Shown here: piece by piece, positions 20,297 to 29,423 of the stretch
Position numbering within the stretch: position 1 is the stretch's first letter
Layout of the letters: every line of letters begins with the position of its first letter
Assembly (NCBI GenBank): GCA_009773515.1
Contig: WSXX01000009.1
Coordinates: 1 to 64,000, forward strand
DNA from: Bacteroidota bacterium
Lineage (GTDB): Bacteria > Bacteroidota > Bacteroidia > Bacteroidales > Lentimicrobiaceae
Direction of reading: 5' to 3'
Length of the DNA stretch: 64,000 bases
The notes under the pieces: model-generated
Database searches by the model: none
What the model was told of the DNA's origin: nothing
The model's input: the letters and a program-made list of their open reading frames with translations, nothing else
Program-made: the position numbers and the translations under genes

Positions 20297-20304
20297 TACA
20301 TTTG
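20297..20304 (+). promoter_or_regulatory. Candidate -7 element for a small RNA
   Basis: TACATTTG matches TAnnTTTG exactly. It stands in the intergenic region after a plus-strand gene and points at a hairpin-terminator 10 nt downstream, with no coding sequence in between. No clear -33 TTTG lies upstream. Confidence 0.45.
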
Positions 20305-20310
20305 CGTTGT

Positions 20311-20359
20311 AGTCCCGGTTGTCCCTGACGAAAGTCATACAATCGGGTTTTGTTTTTTT
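20311..20359 (+). ncRNA. Candidate 49-nt small RNA (hairpin plus terminator)
   Basis: A 9-bp stem CCCGGTTGT (20314-20322) with ACAATCGGG (20339-20347) encloses an inner TGAC-GAAA-GTCA hairpin (20326-20337) with a GNRA-type tetraloop. A T-tract TTTTGTTTTTTT follows at once. The one G-U pair of the stem would be an A-C mismatch on the minus strand, so the plus strand is the functional one. The promoter-like TACATTTG just upstream suggests an independent transcript. Otherwise it is the terminator of the gene ending at 20232. It could belong to one of the short conserved Bacteroidetes RNA motifs, but I cannot confirm which. Confidence 0.5.
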
Positions 20360-20405
20360 ATCCCCCTGACTTTTCGCATAATCCCAAAAAAGCGTTATCG
20401 CCAAC

Positions 20406-22814
20406 TTATTTATTTTTCTTTTTAACGTATTTTTCCAGCCATTCATCGGTTTCCCAAAGCATATGCAGCACATTCTCTCTGGCGCTGTAACCGTGGCTTT
20501 CGAATGGCAGCAACACCAGGCGGGCAGTACCTCCCAGACCTTTTATTGCGCTAAATAATCGCTCACTCTGCAATGTAAATGTTCCGGGATTATTATCGGC
20601 ATCGCCATGTATCAGCAACAAAGGCTCATTAATCTTATCGGCATTTACAAACGGTGACATTTTAAGGTAAACCTCAGGTGATTCCCAAAAAGTACGCTCT
20701 TCGGCCTGAAAACCAAATGGAGTGAGTGTCCGGTTATAAGCACCACTACGTGCAATGCCTGCAGCAAACAAATCGCTGTGCGCCATAAGGTTGGCAGTCA
20801 TAAATGCGCCATAAGAATGTCCGCCGATAGCTACCCTATCGGGGTCGGTTACGCCACGCGAAACCGCATAATCAATGGCAGCAGCTGCATTGGCGACCAA
20901 TTGCTCCACAAAAAGGTCGTTTGGCTCGGTTTTTCCTTCTCCGATAATCGGGAAATCGGCATCATCAATAATGGCGTAACCTCTGGCAGCCCAATAAACC
21001 GGCGAACCATAATACAACTGCACAAATGTATGCGGCGATTCCTTTAACTGACCAGCCTGATCAGCATCTTTAAATTCTCTTGGATAAGCCCACATCAGTG
21101 TAGGTAAACGCCCGTCGCGCTCAGCATTGTAACCGGCAGGCAAATACAGGGTAGCTGATAAATCAACCCCATCGGCCCGCTTATAGCGTACCTGCTCCTT
21201 GCTCACTTTCATAAATTCAGCATAGGGATTCGGAAACTGTGTCAACGCCCTGAGTTTTTTGCCGGTGCGCATAAAATAGTTCGGGTTAACTGTCTTTTCC
21301 TCAATAGAGGTAATCAGTTGATTTTTAGATGGATCAACAACCCTTACAATGGATTCGTAGGTTGAGATTCCGTCAGCCTGCCATAATCTTTTAGTTTTGA
21401 ATGTTTTCAGATCGAATTCATCCACAAAAGGTTTATTCCCTTCCGGAGAATATCCTTCACCCTGAAGATACAGCTTCTTTCCGTCTTCCGAAAACCACAA
21501 AGCATATCTGTCAAAATTATTGCGCTTCTGAAGGAAATCGCCGGGATCGCCGTAATAATCTTCCGTGGAACGGTCAAAAATAACGCGCGGCTCTTGATCC
21601 GGCTTCAATGGATTAATCAGATATGCAGTGCTGCGGCGTGTTTTCCACCAATAATCGTAAAGTACAGCTACATCTTCACGACCCCAGCTGAACCCGGCAA
21701 AACGGTTTTTTGTGCTTGCCAGAAGTATTGGTTGCCCGTCAAACGGCGCATTCAGCATAAAAACGTTGTCACGGAATTCAGCCTCCACCGCCGGATCTCC
21801 GCCATCCTGAGCTTCGGCCCAGCAAAGTGTTGCAGCGGCATCTGCACGCCAGGCAATTGATCGCTTACCGGTTTCTACCGCATCAAATCCTGTTGGAAGT
21901 TCCTCAATAAGTGGCTTCTGATAAAAGTTTTTTAATAGTTTTCCTTCAGAGGTGTGAATGTTATAGTCCAATGGAAACCTCCCGGAAGGGACGATATAGG
22001 AATATGGTCTTACAATTACCTGACTCAGCAGAAATTGCCCATCCGGCGAAAACTGCAGGGAACGGTAGATAGCTTTTGGCAGAAAATTTTGCTGTTTACC
22101 GCTAAAATCAATCTTAAATACTTCAGATTGGGTATAATGCTCGTAAAGAATTTCATCTGCCGGATTACGAAGCAGATCCTGATAAGTGCGAACAGGAGCT
22201 TTTCGGCCTGATGTTTCCTGCACCGCCGGCCCCACCGGCATTTCCTTTGTTGCGCCCAAAGCTTGACGACCCTGCGGAATAGTAAGAATAAGAAATCCAT
22301 CAGAATCGGGCAACCAGCTGTAAGGCATTCCCATACTTCCGTTCAGCACAGGCGAAGTAATCCTGATTGCAACACCCGATTGAAGATCGAGTGTCCAGAG
22401 TTCAATACCTTTAGCAACTGTATTGGTAAAAGCAATCTTTGTTTCATCAGGAGAAAAACTAAAGTCTGAAATTTTTAATTTCTCAGGCAAACCTGTTATA
22501 ACAGGCATTTTTCCTGAGGCAATATCTGTAATGGATATTCCGTAAGTATAATTAACCCTTGCTGGTCCGTTGGTTGCGGGATTAATGCGCAATCCGGCTA
22601 GTTTAACTTCTTCGGCCGCCATTTCTTCAAGTGTCTTAAAAGTCTGACGCTGAAGCATAACCATGGTACGGTTTCTTGAATCAATCCTTATAAATGGACG
22701 GGGGCTGATATCAACCAGCTCAAGAATTTCCGCAGGCGGTAGCTGATATTGCTGAGAGGTTTGTGCTTGCAATAATCCGTAAGTCATGACAAGAAGAAGA
22801 ATTAGTAGTTTCAT
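20406..22814 (-). CDS. Secreted S9 family (prolyl oligopeptidase/glutamyl endopeptidase-like) serine peptidase
   Basis: The protein has 802 residues with a signal peptide ending GLLQAQ. The N-terminal part (about 30-540) has beta-propeller-like repeats (KISDFSFSPDETKIAF, SLQFSPDGQFLLSQ). The C-terminal alpha/beta hydrolase domain carries the catalytic triad: Ser667 in GGHSYGAF, Asp near 738 in HGDADNNPGT and His774 in FESHGYSAREN. The pattern resembles the S9D glutamyl endopeptidases. It would cleave peptides in the periplasm or outside. It is a single-gene unit; only a weak hairpin (GCG-ATAA-CGC then T6, about 20384-20396) lies downstream. Confidence 0.9.
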   Translation of the reverse strand: MKLLILLLVMTYGLLQAQTSQQYQLPPAEILELVDISPRPFIRIDSRNRTMVMLQRQTFKTLEEMAAEEVKLAGLRINPATNGPARVNYTYGISITDIASGKMPVITGLPEKLKISDFSFSPDETKIAFTNTVAKGIELWTLDLQSGVAIRITSPVLNGSMGMPYSWLPDSDGFLILTIPQGRQALGATKEMPVGPAVQETSGRKAPVRTYQDLLRNPADEILYEHYTQSEVFKIDFSGKQQNFLPKAIYRSLQFSPDGQFLLSQVIVRPYSYIVPSGRFPLDYNIHTSEGKLLKNFYQKPLIEELPTGFDAVETGKRSIAWRADAAATLCWAEAQDGGDPAVEAEFRDNVFMLNAPFDGQPILLASTKNRFAGFSWGREDVAVLYDYWWKTRRSTAYLINPLKPDQEPRVIFDRSTEDYYGDPGDFLQKRNNFDRYALWFSEDGKKLYLQGEGYSPEGNKPFVDEFDLKTFKTKRLWQADGISTYESIVRVVDPSKNQLITSIEEKTVNPNYFMRTGKKLRALTQFPNPYAEFMKVSKEQVRYKRADGVDLSATLYLPAGYNAERDGRLPTLMWAYPREFKDADQAGQLKESPHTFVQLYYGSPVYWAARGYAIIDDADFPIIGEGKTEPNDLFVEQLVANAAAAIDYAVSRGVTDPDRVAIGGHSYGAFMTANLMAHSDLFAAGIARSGAYNRTLTPFGFQAEERTFWESPEVYLKMSPFVNADKINEPLLLIHGDADNNPGTFTLQSERLFSAIKGLGGTARLVLLPFESHGYSARENVLHMLWETDEWLEKYVKKKNK

Positions 22815-22918
22815 TTTAGCAGCTGTTAAATGGCGATTTTCTTCAGATTAAGACATATCGGGGTATCCCGATCCCAGAAATTTATACGCCCGATAGTCAG
22901 ACCTGAAGCAGAAGTTTT

Positions 22919-24589
22919 TTAATTCTTAACAAAGCGGACAACAGAAATTGTTTTGTCATCGGTAATTCTTAGGGTATAAATCCCGGTTTTAAGAAAACCA
23001 ACCTGAATAGAATGGTTAGTTGACTCAGCCCTGACTTCATCGCGGTGAACAATCCGGCCAAAAGCATCCACAATCTCGATCTGTGAAATCTTTGCTGATT
23101 CAGGAAGATTACCCAGATGCAATATATCTTCAACAGGGTTAGGAAATACCTTTATTGCGGAATTATTCGCAGGCATAGTATTGTTGCTCAGCGTATAACA
23201 AGTTCCCGGGAGATTTAAATCCAGCCAGTTAAGGCGTTGAAATATCCAGTTTTTCAGCGACTCAATTTCAGCAGCATAAGTGGGTGGATAAGGCCAGGGA
23301 TTTGGCCAAACATAAACACCCAGAATTGGCCATACAGTAAAATTACGCTGCTGCGATTCGTCAAGAAGAAATGCAACACTATCAATATAGCTTTCAAACC
23401 ATTGGTCGCTGAGTATGTTTCCGCGGAGCATTTCCCAACGGCATCTCAGGTTATTGGCAAAAGTACTGTCTTCAAGCATTCTCCCCCACCAGAAAGGCAC
23501 CTGCCAGTAATCGTCTGCACAGGGGAACTGATAAGCCCATCCGGTGAGCTCATCGCCGGCGCAATAGTTGGCATTGTGCCAGGCAATGTCATAATCCCAA
23601 ACCGGTCCAATCCTGATTTTTCCGCCAAGACTTTCGCGTTGTTTGTGAAGAAAAGTGCTGAGCCGGTATCCGTCAACATTCTTACTTATTTCATTCACCA
23701 GAAAATAATCGATAAAGGAAAGCTCATCGGCATACTTTCTGAAACCATTTTCAGGATCAGCAAAGTCGGGACCTGCCAGCGCTGTTTCGAAAGTGTTCAC
23801 ATAATCAGCTATGTATTGCTTTTGCATTACAGTGATATCTTCGGCTTTAGGGTATTCATACTGAAAAAAGATGGTTTGTCCGAAAGGATTAACAGGGGGA
23901 GGAAATGCAGAAACCCAGCCATCGCCGCCACTACCAGTAGATTTGTCAACTTTAAAAATATAACCGCCCGTAAGCACATCTCCGGTATTCTGATTGGCAC
24001 TGAGTTTGGCAATATTTACCCTGTTCGGATCGCGTTTGATCTTTTCAGAAAAAACATATATACCCTTGTATTCCTCATTAATAACCACTTCTACAAATTT
24101 ATAGCGGGTTGAATAATGCCCCATATTCTGAGAAACCTGATAAGCCATAGCGTTACGGCTCAAGGTTTTATCAGTATAATTTGCATTGAGAATCCAGTCA
24201 GCTTCTTCCGGCATGCCCAGCAACGAAACATCAATATCGTTGCCGTTTGCATCCCAGGTTTCAACTCCGTAACTTTTTTTAGGAAACATCTGAGAACTTG
24301 ATCCTCTGATTTCGAAGCCTGCAAATCCGTCATAAACAGGATTATCATCCACAAAATTCCGCACTCCTGGTCCGTTATCAATAATTTTCATCCCTACCAG
24401 AATTTTGGGATCATCAGGAATTTCTTCTCCATAGGTGTCAATCAGAAAGATCGGCAGATTAGATGATTCAAAATTAACTGAACCATTGCTGCTTGCAAGC
24501 AGTGAATCCCCTTTAATGTATTTTTCCTGAGAAAAAGCATTGGTAAGAAAAATGGCAAAAAAAAGAAGAAAAAGAAGAGATTTTTTCAT
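22919..24589 (-). CDS. CotH kinase family protein with T9SS sorting domain
   Basis: The protein has 556 residues from MKKSLLFLLFFAIFLTNAFSQ, a good signal peptide; an in-frame extension to 24685 would put 32 residues before it and is rejected. The CotH region shows FEIRGSSSQMFPKKSYGVE, DWILNANYTDKTLSRN and the GPVWDYDIAWHN motif with the conserved Asp residues. The C-terminus (KVFPNPVEDILHLGNLP onward) is a type A T9SS sorting domain. CotH kinases of Bacillus phosphorylate coat proteins; the substrate here is unknown. It is transcribed alone, divergent from guaB. Confidence 0.88.
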   Translation of the reverse strand: MKKSLLFLLFFAIFLTNAFSQEKYIKGDSLLASSNGSVNFESSNLPIFLIDTYGEEIPDDPKILVGMKIIDNGPGVRNFVDDNPVYDGFAGFEIRGSSSQMFPKKSYGVETWDANGNDIDVSLLGMPEEADWILNANYTDKTLSRNAMAYQVSQNMGHYSTRYKFVEVVINEEYKGIYVFSEKIKRDPNRVNIAKLSANQNTGDVLTGGYIFKVDKSTGSGGDGWVSAFPPPVNPFGQTIFFQYEYPKAEDITVMQKQYIADYVNTFETALAGPDFADPENGFRKYADELSFIDYFLVNEISKNVDGYRLSTFLHKQRESLGGKIRIGPVWDYDIAWHNANYCAGDELTGWAYQFPCADDYWQVPFWWGRMLEDSTFANNLRCRWEMLRGNILSDQWFESYIDSVAFLLDESQQRNFTVWPILGVYVWPNPWPYPPTYAAEIESLKNWIFQRLNWLDLNLPGTCYTLSNNTMPANNSAIKVFPNPVEDILHLGNLPESAKISQIEIVDAFGRIVHRDEVRAESTNHSIQVGFLKTGIYTLRITDDKTISVVRFVKN

Positions 24590-24938
24590 AATCAGAGGTA
24601 TGGATGAGACAATATGTTTCCGACCTGTAAATTTAGGATTTTTTAACAAGGGCGAAACATCGGATAAAAAAAACCATAATCCCAATAATTCACGGCAGGA
24701 AATTTTACACGAATGAAATGCCTGAAATGAAAATGATTCCTATTTATCTGTATATCTGTATTTTATAATATACTTTTACCTTAAAGCAGCATATAAAACA
24801 AACCACAATTATATAAATTGCTAACATATAAATAATTAGCGCTGACGACTTACTGAATATATGGATGCAGGATCAGAATAACATAAACCCATTGAAAACC
24901 TATTTTTTATAACTTTGCGCATCCCAAATCAAATGACC
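24590..24938. other. Divergent intergenic region between cotH-like gene and guaB
   Basis: A 349-bp AT-rich region with no gene. It contains the guaB -7 element at 24910-24917. On the minus strand TAAATTTA at about 24635-24645 is a weaker candidate for the CotH-like gene. No hairpin or riboswitch-like structure was seen. Confidence 0.6.
24910..24917 (+). promoter_or_regulatory. Candidate -7 element of guaB
   Basis: TAACTTTG matches TAnnTTTG. A TTG at 24892-24894 lies 15 bp upstream, a little close for the -33 element. Transcription would start near 24924, leaving about 10-15 nt before the ATG. Confidence 0.5.
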
Positions 24939-26408
24939 ATGTCAATTTTCAATGAGAAATTTACCGGTGAAGGTTTTACCTATGACGATGTTTTGCTTTT
25001 ACCGGCATACTCTGAGGTTTTACCGCGCGAAGTAAATACATCAACCCGGTTTTCGAGAAATATAAGCCTGAATATACCCATTGTTACTGCAGCGATGGAC
25101 ACTGTTACCGATTCCATTATGGCCATAGCCATAGCCCAGGAAGGCGGCATTGGTGTTTTGCATAAAAACATGAGCATTGCAGAGCAGGCCAATGAAGTAA
25201 AAAAGGTGAAACGGGCTGAAAACGGAATGATTCTCGACCCCATCACTTTAAAAGCCGGATCACTGGTTGGCGATGCACTTGCTATTATGAGCGAATACAA
25301 GATCGGTGGAATTCCTGTGGTTGACAATGCAGGCAAACTTGTCGGAATTGTTACCAACCGCGACCTGCGTTTCGAGAGAAATCCCAAAAAACCGGTATCA
25401 GAAGTTATGACCAGCCAGAATCTGATTACCACTACCGAATTTACCGATTTTGAAAAAGCTGCTGACATTCTTCAGGAATACAAAATAGAAAAGCTACCGG
25501 TAGTTGACAAAAACTACAAATTGGTCGGGCTGATCACCTACAAGGACATTATAAAAATAAAAGCACGTCCCAATGCCTGCAAAGATGAGCGGGGACGACT
25601 CAGAGTTGCTGCGGCGGTTGGCGTAACCTCCGATCTGATAGAGCGCGTTCAGGCACTTGTTGACAATGGCGTTGATGCCGTAGTAATTGACACTGCCCAC
25701 GGTCATTCGAAAGGGGTAATGGATGCAGCAAGGCTTTTCAAGCAGCATTTTCCCAATATCGATCTTGTAGTGGGAAATGTTGGCACTGCTGAAGCCGCCA
25801 AAGACCTGATGAAACTGAATATAGACGGAATCAAGGTTGGTATCGGACCCGGTTCAATCTGTACCACACGCATCATTGCCGGCATAGGCGTACCGCAACT
25901 TTCAGCAGTTTATGAAGTTGCCAATGCTTTAAAAGGATCAGGAATTCCGGTTATCGCCGATGGAGGTATAAGATATACCGGTGATATCCCGAAAGCAATT
26001 GCTGCAGGTGCTGATACCATTATGGCGGGAAGTCTGTTTGCCGGTGTTGAAGAATCGCCGGGAGAAACCATTATTTTCGAAGGTCGTAAATACAAAACCT
26101 ACCGGGGCATGGGATCTATTGAAGCCATGCAAAAAGGCTCAAAAGACCGGTATTTCCAGGATGCAGAAGACGACATCAAAAAACTGGTTCCCGAAGGAAT
26201 TGTTGGACGTGTACCCTATAAAGGAACGCTTTCTGAAGTCATTCATCAGCTTGTTGGAGGCCTTAAAGCAGGGATGGGATATACCGGATCGGCAAATATC
26301 GCTCAATTACAAAAAGCAAAGTTTATAAAAATGACTGTTGCAGGCGTTGCCGAAAGTCACCCTCACGACATAACCATTACCCGCGAAGCGCCAAATTACA
26401 GCAGATAA
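24939..26408 (+). CDS. guaB: Inosine-5'-monophosphate dehydrogenase
   Basis: The protein has 489 residues from [27 protein letters not shown], the usual IMPDH start and length; an ATG two codons upstream (24933) is also possible. It converts IMP to XMP with NAD, the committed step of GMP synthesis. Two CBS domains lie at about residues 95-205 ([28 protein letters not shown]). The active-site Cys is in GPGSICTTR, and the mobile flap follows in [10 protein letters not shown]. It is the first gene before a run of foldase genes on the same strand. Confidence 0.97.
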   Translation: MSIFNEKFTGEGFTYDDVLLLPAYSEVLPREVNTSTRFSRNISLNIPIVTAAMDTVTDSIMAIAIAQEGGIGVLHKNMSIAEQANEVKKVKRAENGMILDPITLKAGSLVGDALAIMSEYKIGGIPVVDNAGKLVGIVTNRDLRFERNPKKPVSEVMTSQNLITTTEFTDFEKAADILQEYKIEKLPVVDKNYKLVGLITYKDIIKIKARPNACKDERGRLRVAAAVGVTSDLIERVQALVDNGVDAVVIDTAHGHSKGVMDAARLFKQHFPNIDLVVGNVGTAEAAKDLMKLNIDGIKVGIGPGSICTTRIIAGIGVPQLSAVYEVANALKGSGIPVIADGGIRYTGDIPKAIAAGADTIMAGSLFAGVEESPGETIIFEGRKYKTYRGMGSIEAMQKGSKDRYFQDAEDDIKKLVPEGIVGRVPYKGTLSEVIHQLVGGLKAGMGYTGSANIAQLQKAKFIKMTVAGVAESHPHDITITREAPNYSR

Positions 26409-26519
26409 GCAAAAATCCGGAAATCCGATTCCGCAAGACATCTTCCGATAATTTGCGAAAACTCCCTGTTTGCCTGCAAAAAACAATGAATTAAATCAGA
26501 AGACAGTTAACAATAATAA

Positions 26520-28517
26520 ATGAAGAAAAAAATGAAGAAAACAGTATTTGGGATTTTCACCATTGCACTTTTAAGCATTTCAACTTTTTTACATGCTCAG
26601 CAAAAGGATCAGGTAGTTTTAACCGTTGCTGGTGAAAACATTACCCGTTCTGAATTTTTGAATGTGTATCAGAAAAACAATGTGAATGGTGAGGTAATTG
26701 ACAGAAAATCGCTTGAAGAATATATGGAGTTGTATATCAACTTCAGACTAAAAGTGAAAGAAGCCGAATCACTTGGTCTTGATACCGTTACATCATTCAA
26801 AGAGGAACTTGCAGGCTACCGCAAGCAACTGGCGCAGCCCTATCTGATTGACGAGGAGATGAACAGTGCGCTTCTTAAAGAAGCTTACGACCGCAAAAAC
26901 ATCGACCTCAGAGCCAGCCATATATTATTACGTGTTGACCGCAATTCATCACCTGCAGACACACTCGCTGCATACAAACGTATAATGAACCTGCGTAAAC
27001 GCATACTCAAAGGAGAAGATTTCGGAAAAGTTGCCGAAGAAGCTTCAGAGGATTTATCGGCCCGCGATCGCACCGCTGAAGGACGCACTTACAAAGGAAA
27101 CAAAGGTGATCTTGGATACTTTACTGTTTTTGATATGGTGTATCCGTTCGAAACCGGTGCTTATAATACTCCGGTTGGTGAAGTTTCAATGCCTGTGCGC
27201 AGTGACTTCGGGTATCATCTGATTAAAGTAACCGACCGCAAACCAGCACTTGGGAGGGTTCAGGTAGCACACATACTGCTCAGGATCCCGGCAGATGCCA
27301 AAGCAGCTGACAGCGCAGGTATTCAGAATAAAGCAACAGAAATCTATGAAAAAGCAACAAACGGCGAGGATTTTGCAAGACTGGCCGAGCAATACTCCGA
27401 CGACAAATCAACATCAACCAAAGGTGGTGTGCTTCCCTGGTTTGGGTCCAATAAAATGATTCCTGAGTTTATCAAAGAAATATCGAAACTTGAAAATCTC
27501 AATGAAATCACCAAACCCTTCATTTCATCTTTCGGCTGGCACATTGTGAAATTGATCGATCGAAAAGAAACAGGAACATACGAAGACAATGTTAACGAAC
27601 TGAAACAAAGTCTGACACGCAACGACAGAGCTAAAAAAAGCGAAGAAGCACTTGTAAAACGCATCAAAAAAGAATACAAATTCAGCGAAAACCTTAAAGC
27701 CCGCGACGAATTTTACAAAGTTGTAACCGACACCGTTTTTGCCGCAGCATGGGATGTAAAACAAGCCGCCAGTCTGAATAAAACTTTGTTTACCATCGGC
27801 CGAAGAAGCATATCGCAGCAGGATTTTGCCAATTACATCGCAAGCTCACAGCGCAAGCGCAATCCTGAAGACATAAAACAGTTTGTAAACGGAACATACA
27901 GCACCTTTGTTAATGAAACCCTGCTTGCCCATGAAGACTCACAACTGGAATCAAAACATCCGGAGTTTAAATCGCTGGTGAAAGAGTACCGCGATGGAAT
28001 TTTACTGTTCGAACTGACTGATCAGAAAATATGGTCAAAAGCTGTAAAGGATACAACCGGACTTCAGGAGTTTTACAAAGCCAACAGGAACAATTACATG
28101 TGGGAACAGCGTGCTGATGCAACCATCTACACCCTGAGCTCCACCGACGAAAAAGTTGTCTCCGGTTTACGCAACAGTCTTAAAAAAGGAATCAGCGACA
28201 ATGAACTGCTGGAACAGATAAATACCGACAGCACAACACTGCTCTCCACCGAAAGGCGCAAATTCTCAAAAGGCGACAATACCATGGTTGACTCCATTGA
28301 ATGGAAAAACGGCATGTCAAAGGATATCATTCAGGATGGAAAAACAATAATCATCAACATCAACGAAATTGTAGCACCTGAGCCAAAAAAACTTGATGAA
28401 GCCAGGGGACTGATTACCGCTGACTACCAGAATCATCTGGAACAGTTATGGATCAAGGAGTTAAGGGAAAAGTATCCGTTTAGCGTGAACCAGGAGGTAC
28501 TTTCAACAATCAGGTAG
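26520..28517 (+). CDS. Periplasmic peptidyl-prolyl isomerase with two PpiC rotamase domains
   Basis: The protein has 665 residues with a signal peptide ending STFLHAQ. A SurA-like N-terminal helix region (GENITRSEFLNVYQKNN) is followed by two parvulin domains: one at about 120-245 (ASHILLRV to GYHLIKVTDR) and one at about 245-350 (VAHILLRI to GWHIVKLIDR). The C-terminal 300 residues are a long helical tail without a recognised domain. It should assist folding of outer membrane proteins. It starts 111 bp after guaB and is followed 9 bp later by a PpiC-like lipoprotein, so the genes form one operon. Confidence 0.88.
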   Translation: MKKKMKKTVFGIFTIALLSISTFLHAQQKDQVVLTVAGENITRSEFLNVYQKNNVNGEVIDRKSLEEYMELYINFRLKVKEAESLGLDTVTSFKEELAGYRKQLAQPYLIDEEMNSALLKEAYDRKNIDLRASHILLRVDRNSSPADTLAAYKRIMNLRKRILKGEDFGKVAEEASEDLSARDRTAEGRTYKGNKGDLGYFTVFDMVYPFETGAYNTPVGEVSMPVRSDFGYHLIKVTDRKPALGRVQVAHILLRIPADAKAADSAGIQNKATEIYEKATNGEDFARLAEQYSDDKSTSTKGGVLPWFGSNKMIPEFIKEISKLENLNEITKPFISSFGWHIVKLIDRKETGTYEDNVNELKQSLTRNDRAKKSEEALVKRIKKEYKFSENLKARDEFYKVVTDTVFAAAWDVKQAASLNKTLFTIGRRSISQQDFANYIASSQRKRNPEDIKQFVNGTYSTFVNETLLAHEDSQLESKHPEFKSLVKEYRDGILLFELTDQKIWSKAVKDTTGLQEFYKANRNNYMWEQRADATIYTLSSTDEKVVSGLRNSLKKGISDNELLEQINTDSTTLLSTERRKFSKGDNTMVDSIEWKNGMSKDIIQDGKTIIININEIVAPEPKKLDEARGLITADYQNHLEQLWIKELREKYPFSVNQEVLSTIR

Positions 28518-28526
28518 TAAAACACA

Positions 28527-29390
28527 ATGAAACCGACTTTAAATAATATTCTGGCAATTGTTATGCTTCTGGCGGTTTCATCATGCTCATATCTGAAGAA
28601 ACAGGCAGGAGATGACATACTGGCAATTGCCGGCGATAAATACCTTTACCGCAAGGAATTGGAAGGGGTTATTCCTAAGGGAATCCCGGCAACGGACAGT
28701 ATGGAAATTGCCAGGCAGTTTATCGACAACTGGATCAGGCAGGAGGTTCTGCTGAAACATGCTGAAAGTAATCTGGAAGAAAGCAGAAAAGATTTTGCAA
28801 AACAGCTGGAAGCGTACCGTAACTCACTGATTATATATGAATATGAAAGTGAACTTATCAGGCAAAAGCTGGACACCGTTGTAAGTGAAACTGAAATTCA
28901 GGAATTTTATCAGGCAAACGAATCAAATTTTCAACTGCCGGAGAATATAATAAAGGTCTCTTACGTTAAAATTCCCACGGAGAGCAAAACAAAACCTTCA
29001 GCGAAAAAAGCCAGGCAACTTCTGGTTTCGAAGAATCCTGACGATCTGATAAAATTGATGGAATTGTGTGATCAGTCGATGTTCAGCTGCCGGATAGACG
29101 ACGAAAACTGGATAACTTTCAGCGATTTTATTCGCGAGCTTTCGCTTGACATCAACAATCAGGAAGACTTTTTAAAAAACAAAACTTTTTTTGAAACCAA
29201 TGATTCCTTATTCACTTATCTGATCAGGATCAACGAATACAAAACCATTGAAAGTTCAGCTCCTGCATCTCTTGTTCAGGATAAAATCAGGAACCTCATT
29301 CTGAACAAAAGAAAATCGGAGCTTATCAACCGCATGCAACAGCAAATCTTTGAAGAAGCGCTGAAGAACAAAGAATTTGAAATACTTTAA
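28527..29390 (+). CDS. SurA-like chaperone lipoprotein without visible rotamase core
   Basis: The protein has 287 residues. The N-terminus ends in a lipobox-like LLAVSSC, so it is probably lipidated at Cys20. The next segment (ILAIAGDKYLYRKELEGVIPKG) resembles the N-terminal part of PpiC/SurA proteins, and the rest is helical. The parvulin signature present in both neighbours (HILL..., GYHI) is not evident, so it may be a chaperone only. It lies 9 bp after one PPIase and 33 bp before the next, so these should act together on outer membrane protein assembly. Confidence 0.75.
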   Translation: MKPTLNNILAIVMLLAVSSCSYLKKQAGDDILAIAGDKYLYRKELEGVIPKGIPATDSMEIARQFIDNWIRQEVLLKHAESNLEESRKDFAKQLEAYRNSLIIYEYESELIRQKLDTVVSETEIQEFYQANESNFQLPENIIKVSYVKIPTESKTKPSAKKARQLLVSKNPDDLIKLMELCDQSMFSCRIDDENWITFSDFIRELSLDINNQEDFLKNKTFFETNDSLFTYLIRINEYKTIESSAPASLVQDKIRNLILNKRKSELINRMQQQIFEEALKNKEFEIL

Positions 29391-29423
29391 CAGGCCGGGC
29401 CTGAACCAACACGAAAAACCAAA

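Noticed and set aside
23237-24112. A long plus-strand open frame (291 codons) in the CotH-like gene
   Set aside because: It is antisense to a gene with clear domain motifs and a T9SS tail, and shows no start context or family motif.
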